Positions 34,821 through 43,160 of a stretch of DNA of 64,000 bases are shown one piece after another. This DNA comes from Rhizobium viscosum. Lineage in GTDB: Bacteria; Pseudomonadota; Alphaproteobacteria; Rhizobiales; Rhizobiaceae. Within the stretch, counting starts at the first letter, position 1. Every line of letters begins with the position of its first letter. The stretch covers positions 1,426,001 through 1,490,000 of the forward strand of contig NZ_JADBEC010000002.1 in NCBI RefSeq assembly GCF_014873945.1, given 5' to 3'. Both the position numbers and the translations under genes were made by a program. Under the pieces are notes generated by a model. The model made no database searches. It worked only from the letters and a program-made list of their open reading frames with translations, and was not told where the DNA came from.

Positions 34821-34859
34821 CCTTAGCGTACGATTTCGGACTGCTCTTGTTCTGGCCCC
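34821..34859 (-). repeat. Right inverted repeat of the Tn3-family element
   Basis: Reverse complement of 31644-31682 over 39 bp. The sequence to its right (GAGTTGCATGCC) shows no continuation of the OLD-like gene. Confidence 0.9.
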
Positions 34860-34949
34860 GAGTTGCATGCCTGGCATCAATACTACAGGCTCCATGGTGA
34901 CTGCACGGTCGACCGCCTGCTGCAAAATGGCGTTTTCCATAACAGCACC

Positions 34950-35249
34950 TCATTGCACGTGGGGATCGCGGTCGCGTCGCATGCGAGAGGCAGCAATCGC
35001 TGGGGTTTCGGGAGCCAGCAGATCATGCTTCGCCGCAAATGCTGCGAAGAGGCCGCGCGCCGTTTCGGCTTCGATTTCCCCGCGAAGTGCGGCCTGACAC
35101 GCTTTCATAGCAACAGAGTGCGCCGTGTCCCTGAACGATGTCGGCCATTCGGCAAGGTGTCGATAAGCGTCCATCACGCTGCGAACTTCTGCAGGGAAGC
35201 CCAAGCCGACAAGAATGGTGACGGGTTTTGTGAACATATCGGGTTTCAT
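34950..35249 (-). CDS. DUF982 domain protein
   Basis: 99 residues from the ATG at 35249 (AAGGAGAGAACG upstream). The DUF982 pattern is complete: 'FTKPVTILVGLGFPAEVRSVMDAYRHLAEWPTS', 'HSVAMKACQAALRGEIEAETARGLFAAFAAKHDLL'. It is a second copy of the family in the window, here beside heat-shock genes. DUF982 function is unknown. It lies 77 bp downstream of the Hsp20 gene and may be cotranscribed with it. Confidence 0.82.
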   Translation of the reverse strand: MKPDMFTKPVTILVGLGFPAEVRSVMDAYRHLAEWPTSFRDTAHSVAMKACQAALRGEIEAETARGLFAAFAAKHDLLAPETPAIAASRMRRDRDPHVQ

Positions 35250-35326
35250 CGTTCTCTCCTTCCCAACCCGGAATGTTGTCGGGCGCCACCGCAGTGGCGC
35301 CCTCGCCTGACGATTACGTTTGGAAT

Positions 35327-35803
35327 TCAAGCAGCCTGTGCGTCGATCTGAGTCGGGCGGGAAGACGTCAACGCCGGTGAGCTCTGGATCGAAATCTTTC
35401 GCGGCTTCAATGCTTCCGGGATCTCACGGACGAGATCGATCGACAGCAGGCCGTTCTTGAGGTCCGCGCCATCCACCCGCACATGGTCGGCAAGCTCGAA
35501 CCGGTGCTCGAACGGACGGCCCGCGATGCCGCGATGCAGGTAGCCTTCGGTTGTCGCTTCCTGCTTCTTGCCGGTCACGATGAGCAGATTGGACTGGAAG
35601 GTGATGTCGAGATCGCTCTGCTCGAAACCTGCTACAGCTACCGAGATCCGATAGCTGTCATCGCCGGTCTTGACGATGTCATAGGGCGGCCAGTCGCTGA
35701 TCGAGCGGGCACGTTGGGCGTTTTCGAGGAGATTGAAGATCCGGTCGAAGCCGACGCTCGAGCGGAAGAGAGGTGCATAGTCGTAAGATGTTGCCATAGC
35801 CAT
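35327..35803 (-). CDS. Hsp20 small heat-shock protein (IbpA-like), copy 1
   Basis: 158 residues, an IbpA-type alpha-crystallin domain: 'FRSSVGFDRIFNLLENA', 'WPPYDIVKTGDDSYRISVAVAGFEQSDLDI', 'GYLHRGIAGRPFEHRFELADHVRVDGADLKNGLLSIDLVREIPE'. Small heat-shock proteins bind unfolding proteins as oligomeric holdases. Two ATGs (35803, 35797) follow GGAGGAT; the second has better spacing, the first pairs within the ROSE hairpin. Very similar to the gene at 43591-44073, including its leader, which points to duplication. Confidence 0.92.
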   Translation of the reverse strand: MAMATSYDYAPLFRSSVGFDRIFNLLENAQRARSISDWPPYDIVKTGDDSYRISVAVAGFEQSDLDITFQSNLLIVTGKKQEATTEGYLHRGIAGRPFEHRFELADHVRVDGADLKNGLLSIDLVREIPEALKPRKISIQSSPALTSSRPTQIDAQAA

Positions 35804-35905
35804 ATCCTCCTTGAAGCAACATGGGTACGGAAGCGCCGAAAGGCCGCGCTCCCAGCAAGGCCAGCCCTTGTTTCAGCGGCTGGTGAAAATCGATTTGGTT
35901 CAGCC
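35804..35905 (-). promoter_or_regulatory. ROSE-type RNA thermometer leader of Hsp20 copy 1
   Basis: Just before the start codon the minus strand reads CATGTTGCTTCAAGGAGGAT. The TTGCT facing AGGAGG is the hallmark of the ROSE element, and CCAT upstream can pair with ATGG at the start codon so that the ribosome site is closed at low temperature. GC-rich upstream hairpins precede it. CTTGAA further up (about 35922) is a possible sigma32 -35 box. Confidence 0.7.
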
Positions 35906-36043
35906 GATTTCGGGATTCAAGATCTGTTACAAAAAAATTCGCACCGAATAAGAGCGTCTAAATCCGACGTGCTTGGCTCTAATCCTCACCACGAAATCCC
36001 GTCCCTAGGATAGGTCGCAGATCAAGTGTACCTTGAAGCCCTT

Positions 36044-36331
36044 TTAGTGGACGGATCGACTGACGACCCGATAAGGATACGCGGACTTGAACTGCGCCAT
36101 CATCGCGCTTGCCTGCTGGAGCACACGTTCGGCCTTTTCAGGATCTTCGCGAGCAAGTTCGTCGGCATTGACGCGCATTGCCTCCGCCATGCTGGCGGAC
36201 AGCATCGCAAAGCGCCCTTCGCCGTAAACCAGCGCCTCCTGCGAAGCTGTTTCCCATCGGGCGAAATCGACGATAATTTCTTCTCGTTCTGCGATGTTGG
36301 CACGTTTAATGGTATTGATGCTCTCTTCCAT
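36044..36331 (-). CDS. Small helical protein of unknown function
   Basis: 95 residues from the ATG at 36331. A fully helical, charged product ('EESINTIKRANIAEREEIIVDFARWETASQEALVYGEGRFAML', 'EDPEKAERVLQQASAMMAQF'). No named family is recognised. It lies between the Hsp20 and usg genes on the minus strand and may belong to the stress cluster. Confidence 0.55.
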   Translation of the reverse strand: MEESINTIKRANIAEREEIIVDFARWETASQEALVYGEGRFAMLSASMAEAMRVNADELAREDPEKAERVLQQASAMMAQFKSAYPYRVVSRSVH

Positions 36332-36420
36332 GCCGCTTCCACTCTCACACACTCTGCGCTGGCTGCGAATTCGCCAGGACGGGCAATGAGCTAGGAAGAC
36401 GAAAAATCAAATTTAAGAGT

Positions 36421-36693
36421 TCATTGAAAGTTGAATTCGCCCTCGACGCGACGCCATTCGTTCGGTCCGATCAGGCGCTGGTGTGTATAGCGGACAGAGT
36501 GCAGCGGCCCGTCAAGGCTGTCGCGCCAGAAGTCGAGAAACTTGTGCATTTCGGGAAAATCGGGTGCCAGATCGTAGTCCTGCCAGACATAGGTTTGCAG
36601 GACCGATTCGAAGTCTGGAATGCGATAGAGGATATGCGCGGTGGTCAACCCATAGCCATTGAGCTGACGCTCCAGATCCGATGAGAAATGCAT
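36421..36693 (-). CDS. usg: Usg-like protein
   Basis: 90 residues closely following the alphaproteobacterial Usg pattern: 'LNGYGLTTAHILYRIPDFESVLQTYVWQDYDLAPDFPEMHKFLDFWRDSLDGPLHSVRYTH'. Usg was named for its place near trp genes in Caulobacter; its function is unknown, and no trp genes are here. ACGGAG precedes the ATG. It diverges from groESL and shares the regulatory region holding the CIRCE-like repeat. Confidence 0.88.
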   Translation of the reverse strand: MHFSSDLERQLNGYGLTTAHILYRIPDFESVLQTYVWQDYDLAPDFPEMHKFLDFWRDSLDGPLHSVRYTHQRLIGPNEWRRVEGEFNFQ

Positions 36694-36796
36694 GCTTCAT
36701 CTCCGTTTTATGACACTGCAAAGGTGGCGCAAAATCGTGCAGCCATCAATGGCTTCCTCAACGCTTTGACGCTGTTTCTTGTTCCTTTCCAGCATG

Positions 36797-36823
36797 TTAG
36801 CAGCCACCGCCGTCGAGTGCTAA
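36797..36823. promoter_or_regulatory. CIRCE operator (HrcA site) upstream of groESL
   Basis: TTAGCAGCC-N9-GAGTGCTAA (36797-36805 and 36815-36823). The right half is the exact CIRCE half-site; the left half differs at two of nine positions from TTAGCACTC. CIRCE binds the heat-shock repressor HrcA. No hrcA is in the window, so the repressor would come from elsewhere in the genome. Confidence 0.8.
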
Positions 36824-36840
36824 TTTTTCTTGTCGACCCT

Positions 36841-36870
36841 CTTGAAATCGAAAAATCGCGAAAATAAATT
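36841..36870 (+). promoter_or_regulatory. Possible sigma32 (RpoH) promoter of groESL
   Basis: CTTGAAA (36841-36847), then an AT-rich AATAAAT stretch about 16 bp on, about 100 bp before the groES ATG. The -35 box fits RpoH promoters; the -10 box is weak. It lies downstream of CIRCE, an unusual order, so a second promoter upstream is possible. Confidence 0.45.
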
Positions 36871-36971
36871 TTTGCCCGCAAACCCTCGAGTGAGGTTTGC
36901 ACCCGCCCGGACTGGTCATCCGGTCCGGCCAGGGTTTTCAACGTCATCATTTTTGCTCAACGGAGGAAAAC

Positions 36972-37286
36972 ATGTCGTTCCGACCGCTCCATGACCGCAT
37001 TCTCGTCCGCCGGGTCGAATCCGAAGAAAAGACCAAAGGCGGCATCATCATCCCTGATACAGCCAAGGAAAAGCCCTCCGAGGGCGAGGTTGTTGCCGTC
37101 GGTCCCGGTGCACGCAACGAAGCCGGCCAGGTGCAGGCGCTCGACGTCAAGGCTGGCGATCGCATCCTGTTCGGCAAATGGTCCGGCACCGAAATCAAGA
37201 TCAACGGCGAGGACCTGCTGATCATGAAGGAAAGCGATGTCATGGGCATCATCGAAGCCGAGGCCGAGCAGAAAAAGGCTGCCTGA
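36972..37286 (+). CDS. groES: Co-chaperonin GroES
   Basis: 104 residues, a complete GroES: 'FRPLHDRILVRRVESEEKTKGGIIIPDTAKEKPSEGEVVAVGPG' with the mobile loop (TKGGIIIPDTA), and 'ALDVKAGDRILFGKWSGTEIKINGEDLLIMKESDVMGII'. It caps the GroEL cavity during folding. The ATG is preceded by CGGAGGAAAAC. groEL follows after 55 bp. Being on what seems an accessory region, it is probably an extra copy beside a chromosomal groESL. Confidence 0.97.
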   Translation: MSFRPLHDRILVRRVESEEKTKGGIIIPDTAKEKPSEGEVVAVGPGARNEAGQVQALDVKAGDRILFGKWSGTEIKINGEDLLIMKESDVMGIIEAEAEQKKAA

Positions 37287-37341
37287 GCCTCTGCATCCGG
37301 AAAACCATCAGTCAGTAGCTGCCTATTGAGGAGTTAAAGAA

Positions 37342-38970
37342 ATGGCTGCGAAAGAAGTCAAATTCCACAGCGACGCCCGTGAACGCATGCTGCGTGGGGT
37401 CGATGTCCTTGCCAACGCCGTAAAGGTCACGCTCGGCCCGAAGGGCCGCAACGTGGTCATCGACAAGTCCTTCGGCGCTCCGCGCATCACCAAGGACGGC
37501 GTGTCCGTCGCCAAGGAAATCGAACTCGAAGACAAGTTCGAAAACATGGGCGCCCAGATGCTGCGCGAGGTTGCTTCCAAAACCAATGATCTCGCCGGCG
37601 ACGGCACCACCACGGCGACCGTTCTGGCCCAGGCCATCGTCAAGGAAGGCGCCAAGGCGGTCGCCTCTGGCATGAACCCGATGGACCTGAAGCGCGGCAT
37701 CGACCTTGCCGTCGACGCCGTCGTCAAGGAACTGAAGACCAACGCCCGCAAGATCACCAGCAATTCCGAGATCGCCCAGGTCGGCACAGTCTCGGCCAAC
37801 GGCGACGAGGAGATCGGCAAGTACCTAGCCGAGGCGATGGAGAAGGTCGGCAACGAGGGTGTCATCACCGTCGAGGAAGCCAAGACCGCCGAGACCGAGC
37901 TCGAGGTTGTCGAAGGAATGCAGTTCGACCGCGGCTACCTCAGCCCCTACTTCGTCACCAACCAGGATAAGATGCGCGTCGAGTTCGAGGATCCCTATAT
38001 CCTCATTCACGAAAAGAAGCTGTCGAACCTTCAATCCTTGCTGCCGGTCCTCGAGGCCGTTGTCCAGTCGAGCAAGCCTCTGCTGATCATTGCTGAGGAT
38101 GTCGAGGGTGAAGCGCTTGCAACGCTCGTCGTCAACAAGCTGCGGGGCGGCCTGAAGATTGCGGCTGTCAAGGCGCCGGGATTCGGTGATCGCCGCAAGG
38201 CGATGCTGGAAGATATCGCCATCCTGACCGGCGGCACCGTCATCTCCGAAGATCTCGGCATCAAGCTCGAGAATGTGACGCTCAACATGCTTGGCCGGGC
38301 CAAGAAGGTGGCGATCGAGAAAGAGAACACCACCATCATCGACGGCGTCGGCTCCAAGTCCGAGATTGACGGCCGCGTTTCACAGATCCGGGCGCAGATC
38401 GAGGAAACCACGTCGGACTATGACCGCGAAAAGCTGCAGGAGCGGCTGGCCAAGCTTGCCGGCGGCGTCGCCGTCATCCGCGTCGGTGGATCCACGGAAG
38501 TCGAGGTCAAGGAGAAGAAGGACCGCGTTGACGACGCCCTGCATGCGACCCGTGCAGCAGTCGAGGAAGGCATCCTACCCGGTGGCGGTGTTGCACTCCT
38601 GCGGGCGGTGAAGGCTCTCGACAATCTTAGCACGGCCAACCAGGACCAGAAGGTCGGCATTGAGATCGTCCGCAGGGCCATCGAAGCCCCCGTGCGCCAG
38701 ATTGCCGAGAACGCCGGCGCCGAGGGCTCCGTGATCGTCGGCAAGCTGCGCGAGAAGACCGACTTCTCCTTCGGCTGGAATGCCCAGACCGGCGAATACG
38801 GTGATCTCTACGCGCAGGGCGTCATCGATCCCGCCAAGGTGGTTCGCACCGCGCTTCAGGATGCGGCCTCTGTTGCTGGCCTTCTTGTGACCACCGAGGC
38901 GATGATCGCCGAAAAGCCCAAGAAGGACGCCGCGCCGGCAATGCCCGCCGGCGCCGGAATGGATTTCTAA
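37342..38970 (+). CDS. groEL: Chaperonin GroEL
   Basis: 542 residues, full length. Nucleotide-binding 'TLGPKGRNVVIDKSFGAPRITKDG' and 'NDLAGDGTTTATVLAQ' (catalytic Asp of DGTTT), the apical and intermediate parts, and 'EGILPGGGVALLRA' are all intact. The C-terminus 'PAMPAGAGMDF' is short and has no GGM repeat, a difference from the usual GroEL tail. GAGGAG lies before the ATG. It is transcribed with groES. Confidence 0.97.
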   Translation: MAAKEVKFHSDARERMLRGVDVLANAVKVTLGPKGRNVVIDKSFGAPRITKDGVSVAKEIELEDKFENMGAQMLREVASKTNDLAGDGTTTATVLAQAIVKEGAKAVASGMNPMDLKRGIDLAVDAVVKELKTNARKITSNSEIAQVGTVSANGDEEIGKYLAEAMEKVGNEGVITVEEAKTAETELEVVEGMQFDRGYLSPYFVTNQDKMRVEFEDPYILIHEKKLSNLQSLLPVLEAVVQSSKPLLIIAEDVEGEALATLVVNKLRGGLKIAAVKAPGFGDRRKAMLEDIAILTGGTVISEDLGIKLENVTLNMLGRAKKVAIEKENTTIIDGVGSKSEIDGRVSQIRAQIEETTSDYDREKLQERLAKLAGGVAVIRVGGSTEVEVKEKKDRVDDALHATRAAVEEGILPGGGVALLRAVKALDNLSTANQDQKVGIEIVRRAIEAPVRQIAENAGAEGSVIVGKLREKTDFSFGWNAQTGEYGDLYAQGVIDPAKVVRTALQDAASVAGLLVTTEAMIAEKPKKDAAPAMPAGAGMDF

Positions 38971-38985
38971 AAAGGCGATCGGCAA

Positions 38986-39014
38986 GGCTCGCCCCAGCCG
39001 CCGTGGGGCGAGCC
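38986..39014. other. Perfect 10-bp hairpin after groEL
   Basis: GGCTCGCCCC (38986-38995) and GGGGCGAGCC (39005-39014) form a perfect stem with a 9-nt loop between groEL and the next gene, without a T-run. It ends just before the GGAGG of the next start codon. It is more likely an RNA-stability or partial-attenuation element than a full terminator. Confidence 0.6.
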
Positions 39015-39029
39015 ATCAGCGGAGGAAAC

Positions 39030-39329
39030 ATGCACTTGCCGTCGAAAGAAGACGCGCGCCTTTGCGCCGGCGTCGTCAGAGAGGTTGCCCGAGCAAAAGG
39101 GATAGCCGAGCCATTCTCCATCGGCCGGCTGACCGCCAGAGTCGCCAGATTGTTCAACAGGGGCATGCGAGACCGGGACAGCCTTCTGTCGGAAGCGATG
39201 GCAGTCGCCGACATGCCGGTGGCTTATGAGGAGCAGGGCGGCGCGCTTCACGCGTTGCGGAACATCAACCCAGGTACCATCGATTCATCCATGGAGCCAG
39301 AAAATGAGAGAGGACATCAACAACAGTAA
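39030..39329 (+). CDS. Small unknown protein downstream of groEL
   Basis: 99 residues from the ATG at 39030 (CGGAGGAAAC upstream). It contains 'EDARLCAGVVREVARAKGIAEPFSIGRLTARVARLFNRGMRDRDSLLSEAMAVAD', a helical, basic protein. I know no named family. Its 3' end overlaps the next gene, and the pair appears to form the end of the groESL transcript. Confidence 0.65.
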   Translation: MHLPSKEDARLCAGVVREVARAKGIAEPFSIGRLTARVARLFNRGMRDRDSLLSEAMAVADMPVAYEEQGGALHALRNINPGTIDSSMEPENERGHQQQ

Positions 39330-39726
39330 AACCTGCTATGACGCGGAGGCAGCGATAAGCGCCGCGCATCTGCTTCATCCGGGAAATCATTTCAGTCACC
39401 CGCGTGACGTGCTTGCCGCCGATCATATTGGCCATGAGGAAAAGCGCGCCATCCTTGCCTCATGGGCGTCCGACACCTTCGCCGTCGAGTCCATTCCAGC
39501 CCTTCGTCTTTATCCTGGTACGAATCAAGCTGTCTCGTACGATGAGATAGTCGAAGCGCTGAAAACGCTCGACGCGCACGGTCAGCAGTTTGAAAGACAC
39601 TGCTCGTCCAGTTCCTTCGACATTCGCCAGACCCGTCATCGCAGACCGCAAGCCCGCCGTTTCGGCGCATTTGGCCTGTGCAGCTACCGGAAAGGAAGCC
39701 ATCGCCGACAGCCACTTGAGATTTAG
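39304..39726 (+). CDS. Stress-cluster protein, unknown function
   Basis: 140 residues from the ATG at 39304, inside the upstream gene's end. Its core 'FSHPRDVLAADHIGHEEKRAILASWASDTFAVESIPALRLYPGTN..VSYDEIVEALKTLD' is a pattern I recognise from small rhizobial proteins near stress genes. The C-terminal part after residue 100 is Arg/Ser-rich and may be out of the original frame. Function is unknown. Confidence 0.7.
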   Translation: MREDINNSKTCYDAEAAISAAHLLHPGNHFSHPRDVLAADHIGHEEKRAILASWASDTFAVESIPALRLYPGTNQAVSYDEIVEALKTLDAHGQQFERHCSSSSFDIRQTRHRRPQARRFGAFGLCSYRKGSHRRQPLEI

Positions 39727-39815
39727 AGCTTCCATCTGACTTGCCGCGTGCCTCGTTGAGGACGCGGCCCTGGTTTTTACCGACGACTCTTTGCTCAATC
39801 GAGGAGGTTTTGCCG

Positions 39816-40910
39816 ATGAAGATCGCTCAGATCGCACCACTCGCCGAACGTGTTCCGCCCAAGCTCTATGGCGGCACCGAACGCATCGTTTCTTATCTTA
39901 CCGAAGAACTCGTAGCCCAAGGCCACGATGTCACCCTCTTTGCCAGCGGCGATTCTGTCACCCGTGCCCGCCTGGTATCTTCCTCCGACGTCGCGTTACG
40001 CCTCAATCCGGCCGTGAAAGACCATCTGCCGCATCAGGTCGTGATGCTGGAGGAAATCCGTCGGCGGGCGCATGAATTCGATGTGCTGCACTTCCACATC
40101 GATCTGTTGCATTTCCCGATGATCCGGGAGTTTGCCGATCGCACGGTGACAACGCTGCACGGCCGTCTTGACCTGCCGGACCTCAAGCCCTTTTACTCTG
40201 CTTTTCCCGATATCCCGCTGGTGTCGATCTCCAATGACCAGCGCCGCCCCATGCCTCCGGTCAACTGGTCGGGAACGGTCTACCATGGCCTGCCGGTCGA
40301 CCTGTTGCCATTTACAGAGAAACCGAAGGACAACTATCTTGCTTTCCTCGGACGGATATCGCCGGAAAAGCGACCGGATCGCGCCATTGAGATCGCAGCG
40401 AAGGTCGGTTTGCCGCTGAAGATCGCCGCCAAGATCGACCATGCCGACAGGGCCTATTGGGAGACGGTGATCGAGCCGATGGTCAGGAGCCATCCGAATG
40501 TCGAATTCATCGGCGAGATCAACGAGCATCAGAAGGCCGGCTTCCTCGGCAATGCCGGCGCGTTGCTGTTTCCGATCGACTGGCCAGAGCCGTTTGGGCT
40601 GGTCATGATTGAAGCAATGGCCTGCGGCACGCCCGTCATCGCGTTCGGATGCGGCTCCGTGCCGGAGGTCATCGACAACGGTATCTCTGGGATCCTCGTC
40701 GATAGCGTGGCCGACGCGGCCGAGAACGTCGAATGGGCGCTCAAGATGGATCGAAAGAAGGTTCGCGCGACATTCGAAGCGCGTTTCAGCGCCGAGCGGA
40801 TGGCACGGGATTATCTGGACATCTATCGCAATCTTCCTGGCGTGCGCACCAAGGCGGCCCCGCTGCGCCGTGCCAACGGGCAGGACCTTGATCTGCAGGT
40901 CGTGGCATAA
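39816..40910 (+). CDS. Glycosyltransferase family 4
   Basis: 364 residues with GAGGAGG before the ATG. The GT-B fold of GT4: 'KIAQIAPLAERVPPKLYGGTERIVSYLTEELVAQGHDVTLFASGDS' at the N-terminus, 'YLAFLGRISPEKRPDRAIEIA' in the middle, and the donor-site motif 'FPIDWPEPFGLVMIEAMACGTPVIAF' (EPFGLVMIEA, the EX7E of GT4). It transfers a sugar from a nucleotide donor; donor and acceptor are unknown. The amylo-glucosidase gene follows after 16 bp, so a glycan-related pair is likely. Confidence 0.9.
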   Translation: MKIAQIAPLAERVPPKLYGGTERIVSYLTEELVAQGHDVTLFASGDSVTRARLVSSSDVALRLNPAVKDHLPHQVVMLEEIRRRAHEFDVLHFHIDLLHFPMIREFADRTVTTLHGRLDLPDLKPFYSAFPDIPLVSISNDQRRPMPPVNWSGTVYHGLPVDLLPFTEKPKDNYLAFLGRISPEKRPDRAIEIAAKVGLPLKIAAKIDHADRAYWETVIEPMVRSHPNVEFIGEINEHQKAGFLGNAGALLFPIDWPEPFGLVMIEAMACGTPVIAFGCGSVPEVIDNGISGILVDSVADAAENVEWALKMDRKKVRATFEARFSAERMARDYLDIYRNLPGVRTKAAPLRRANGQDLDLQVVA

Positions 40911-40926
40911 TCCGGAGGCCGTCAGC

Positions 40927-43131
40927 ATGTCGATCGCTTCTGTACACGATGAATCCGCATCGGCAGGTGGCCGGGCGCCGATCGCGCAGTTTTTCATTCC
41001 GGCAACCGCCTCGCTGCAGGAGCGGCGGCCTCGCACCCTGAAGCACGGCGACACATTCGCCGTCTTCGACCACAATGGTGACGCGCTTTCCGGGCCCGGC
41101 AGCCCGGAAGGCATCTTCCATCGGGACACACGCTGCCTGTCGCATCTGCATCTGACGATCAACGGCAAGCGGCCAATGCTTCTGTCGTCGACGCTGCGCG
41201 ACGACAATGCGACCTTGACTTGCGATCTCACGAACCCCGATCTCTTTGACGGAAAGGGGAAGCTCACACTTGAGCATGATCTCATTCACCTGCGCAGGAC
41301 ACGCTTTCTGTGGAATGGCGGTTGTTACGAGCGCTTGGGGGTAAGGAACTACGACGAGCGACGACAACAAGTGCGCATCGAAATTTCGTTCGGAGCGGAC
41401 TTCGCCGATCTGTTCGAGGTACGCGGAACCGTCAGGGCGAAGAAAGGCTGCCAGCTTCCGGCCGTGGTGGAACAGGATCGCGTTCTTCTGTCCTATATCG
41501 GCCTCGACGATCGGAAGCGCTCTACGCAGTTGTCCTTCGATCCGCGCCCAGATGAACTTGGTAGCGGCAATGTCACTTATGACCTTGATCTGGCGCCACA
41601 CGAAACGCGGTCGCTATTCATCCAGATCTGCTGCGACCAGGCCAACGATAAGCCTCTAGGCTACCAGTCGTTTTTCCTTGGCCTACGCGATGCCCGCCGT
41701 GCATTGCGCTCCTCTTCTTCGCGCGCGGCATCGATCGTCACGTCAAACGATATTTTTAACGAGGCCGCCCAGCGAAGCGTCTCCGACCTTTACATGTTGA
41801 TGACCGACAAGCCGGAAGGCCCCTATCCTTATGCCGGAATTCCTTGGTTCAGCACCGTTTTCGGACGCGATGCGCTGATCACGGCGCTGGAAACGCTGTG
41901 GCTTGATCCGCGCATTGCCTGTGGCGTACTCGGCCATCTTGCGACGAACCAGGCGACCGAGGTCGATCCGGCAGCAGACGCCGAGCCCGGAAAAATCTTG
42001 CATGAAGTGCGCTATGGCGAAATGGCCGAACTGGGCGAAGTGCCCTTCCGCCGCTATTATGGCAGTATCGACTCCACACCTTTGTTCATACTGCTGGCAG
42101 GCGAGTACCTGAAACGAACCGGCGATCTTGCCACAATCAATCGCCTTCTGCCGAATATCGAGGCCGCTCTCACCTGGATCGATGAACACGGCGATCGCGA
42201 CGGTGATGGTTTCGTGGAATACGGGCGGTTGACGGAGGAAGGGCTGATCAATCAGGCCTGGAAAGACAGCCACGATTCTGTTTTCCACGCCGACGGCAGC
42301 CTCGCCAAAGGCCCGATCGCCATTGCCGAGGTTCAGGCCTACGTTTATGGCGCCTGGCAGGCAGCCGCCGCGATTTTCCGCCTGCTCGGCAGACCCGAAC
42401 GCGCGGCAAAATTTTTGGCAAGGGCGGAAGGTCTTCGTCGTGCCTTCGATACGAGTTTTTTCGACGAGGAACTCGGCACCTTCGTTTTGGCGCTCGACGG
42501 GAACAAGCAGCCTTGCAGGGTCCGGTCCTCGAATGCGGGCCATGCCCTCTTCACCGGTGTCGCGTATCCGGAGCGGGCCACCCAGGTTGCCAAAACTCTG
42601 ATGAGCGCGTCGTCCTTTTGCGGCTGGGGTATTCGCACCATCGCCTCCACCGAAGCGCGCTACAATCCGATGAGCTATCACAATGGCTCTGTCTGGCCGC
42701 ATGACAATGCAATGATCGCCAGCGGTCTCGCCCGCTACGGATACCGCGCTGAGGCAAGTCGGATCCTCGAAGGTTTGTTTGCGGCCTCGACATATCTGGA
42801 TTTGCGCCGTCTTCCGGAGCTCTTCTGTGGCTTGCCACGCCAGCGGGCTCAGGGGCCGACCTTCTATCCTGTTGCCTGCTCTCCTCAGGCATGGGCGGCC
42901 GCGGCGCCCCTCCTTCTGCTGCAATCCTGCCTCGGCCTCGACTTCGAACCGAATGCCCGGATCATCAGCTTCGACGAGCCGCAACTGCCTTCCTTCCTGG
43001 ATGAGGTGATGCTGCGCCACCTGCGGGTCGGGAACGGCTGGGCCGACGTTGCCATTCGCCGCTCCGGACGTAGCGTGGTGGTTGACACTGTCGGTCGCCA
43101 GGGCGAGGTTCGCGTGTTGACCACCGCATAG
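40927..43131 (+). CDS. Amylo-alpha-1,6-glucosidase (glycogen debranching-like)
   Basis: 734 residues from the ATG at 40927. The N-terminal domain ('KHGDTFAVFDHNGDALSGPGSPEGIFHRDTRCLSHLHLTING') is the glycogen-debranching N-terminal type. The (alpha/alpha)6 barrel follows with 'YAGIPWFSTVFGRDALITALETLW', 'DRDGDGFVEYGR', 'INQAWKDSHDSV' and 'YNPMSYHNGSVWPHDNAMIASGL', carrying the acidic residues expected for GH15/GH63-like debranching enzymes. It would cleave alpha-1,6 branches or a related glycan. It is paired with the GT4 gene. Confidence 0.9.
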   Translation: MSIASVHDESASAGGRAPIAQFFIPATASLQERRPRTLKHGDTFAVFDHNGDALSGPGSPEGIFHRDTRCLSHLHLTINGKRPMLLSSTLRDDNATLTCDLTNPDLFDGKGKLTLEHDLIHLRRTRFLWNGGCYERLGVRNYDERRQQVRIEISFGADFADLFEVRGTVRAKKGCQLPAVVEQDRVLLSYIGLDDRKRSTQLSFDPRPDELGSGNVTYDLDLAPHETRSLFIQICCDQANDKPLGYQSFFLGLRDARRALRSSSSRAASIVTSNDIFNEAAQRSVSDLYMLMTDKPEGPYPYAGIPWFSTVFGRDALITALETLWLDPRIACGVLGHLATNQATEVDPAADAEPGKILHEVRYGEMAELGEVPFRRYYGSIDSTPLFILLAGEYLKRTGDLATINRLLPNIEAALTWIDEHGDRDGDGFVEYGRLTEEGLINQAWKDSHDSVFHADGSLAKGPIAIAEVQAYVYGAWQAAAAIFRLLGRPERAAKFLARAEGLRRAFDTSFFDEELGTFVLALDGNKQPCRVRSSNAGHALFTGVAYPERATQVAKTLMSASSFCGWGIRTIASTEARYNPMSYHNGSVWPHDNAMIASGLARYGYRAEASRILEGLFAASTYLDLRRLPELFCGLPRQRAQGPTFYPVACSPQAWAAAAPLLLLQSCLGLDFEPNARIISFDEPQLPSFLDEVMLRHLRVGNGWADVAIRRSGRSVVVDTVGRQGEVRVLTTA

Positions 43132-43160
43132 ACGAGGCTGCTTCCACACGGGCGGCTTGC

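Larger units (their letters stand above)
31644..34859. mobile_element. Tn3-family element with only a transposase (3216 bp)
   Basis: Bounded by perfect 39-bp inverted repeats starting GGGGCCAGAACAAGAGCAG (31644-31682 and 34821-34859), with a further partly matching stretch of about 16 bp inside. It contains one Tn3-type transposase on the minus strand and no resolvase or cargo gene. The 5-bp flanks differ (AGGAT left, GAGTT right), so there is no target-site duplication; a rearrangement or deletion probably touched one side after insertion. Confidence 0.9.

Noticed and set aside
41743..43149. 468-residue antisense frame opposite the amylo-glucosidase
   Set aside because: A shadow of a GC-rich gene; no family motif, no ribosome site.
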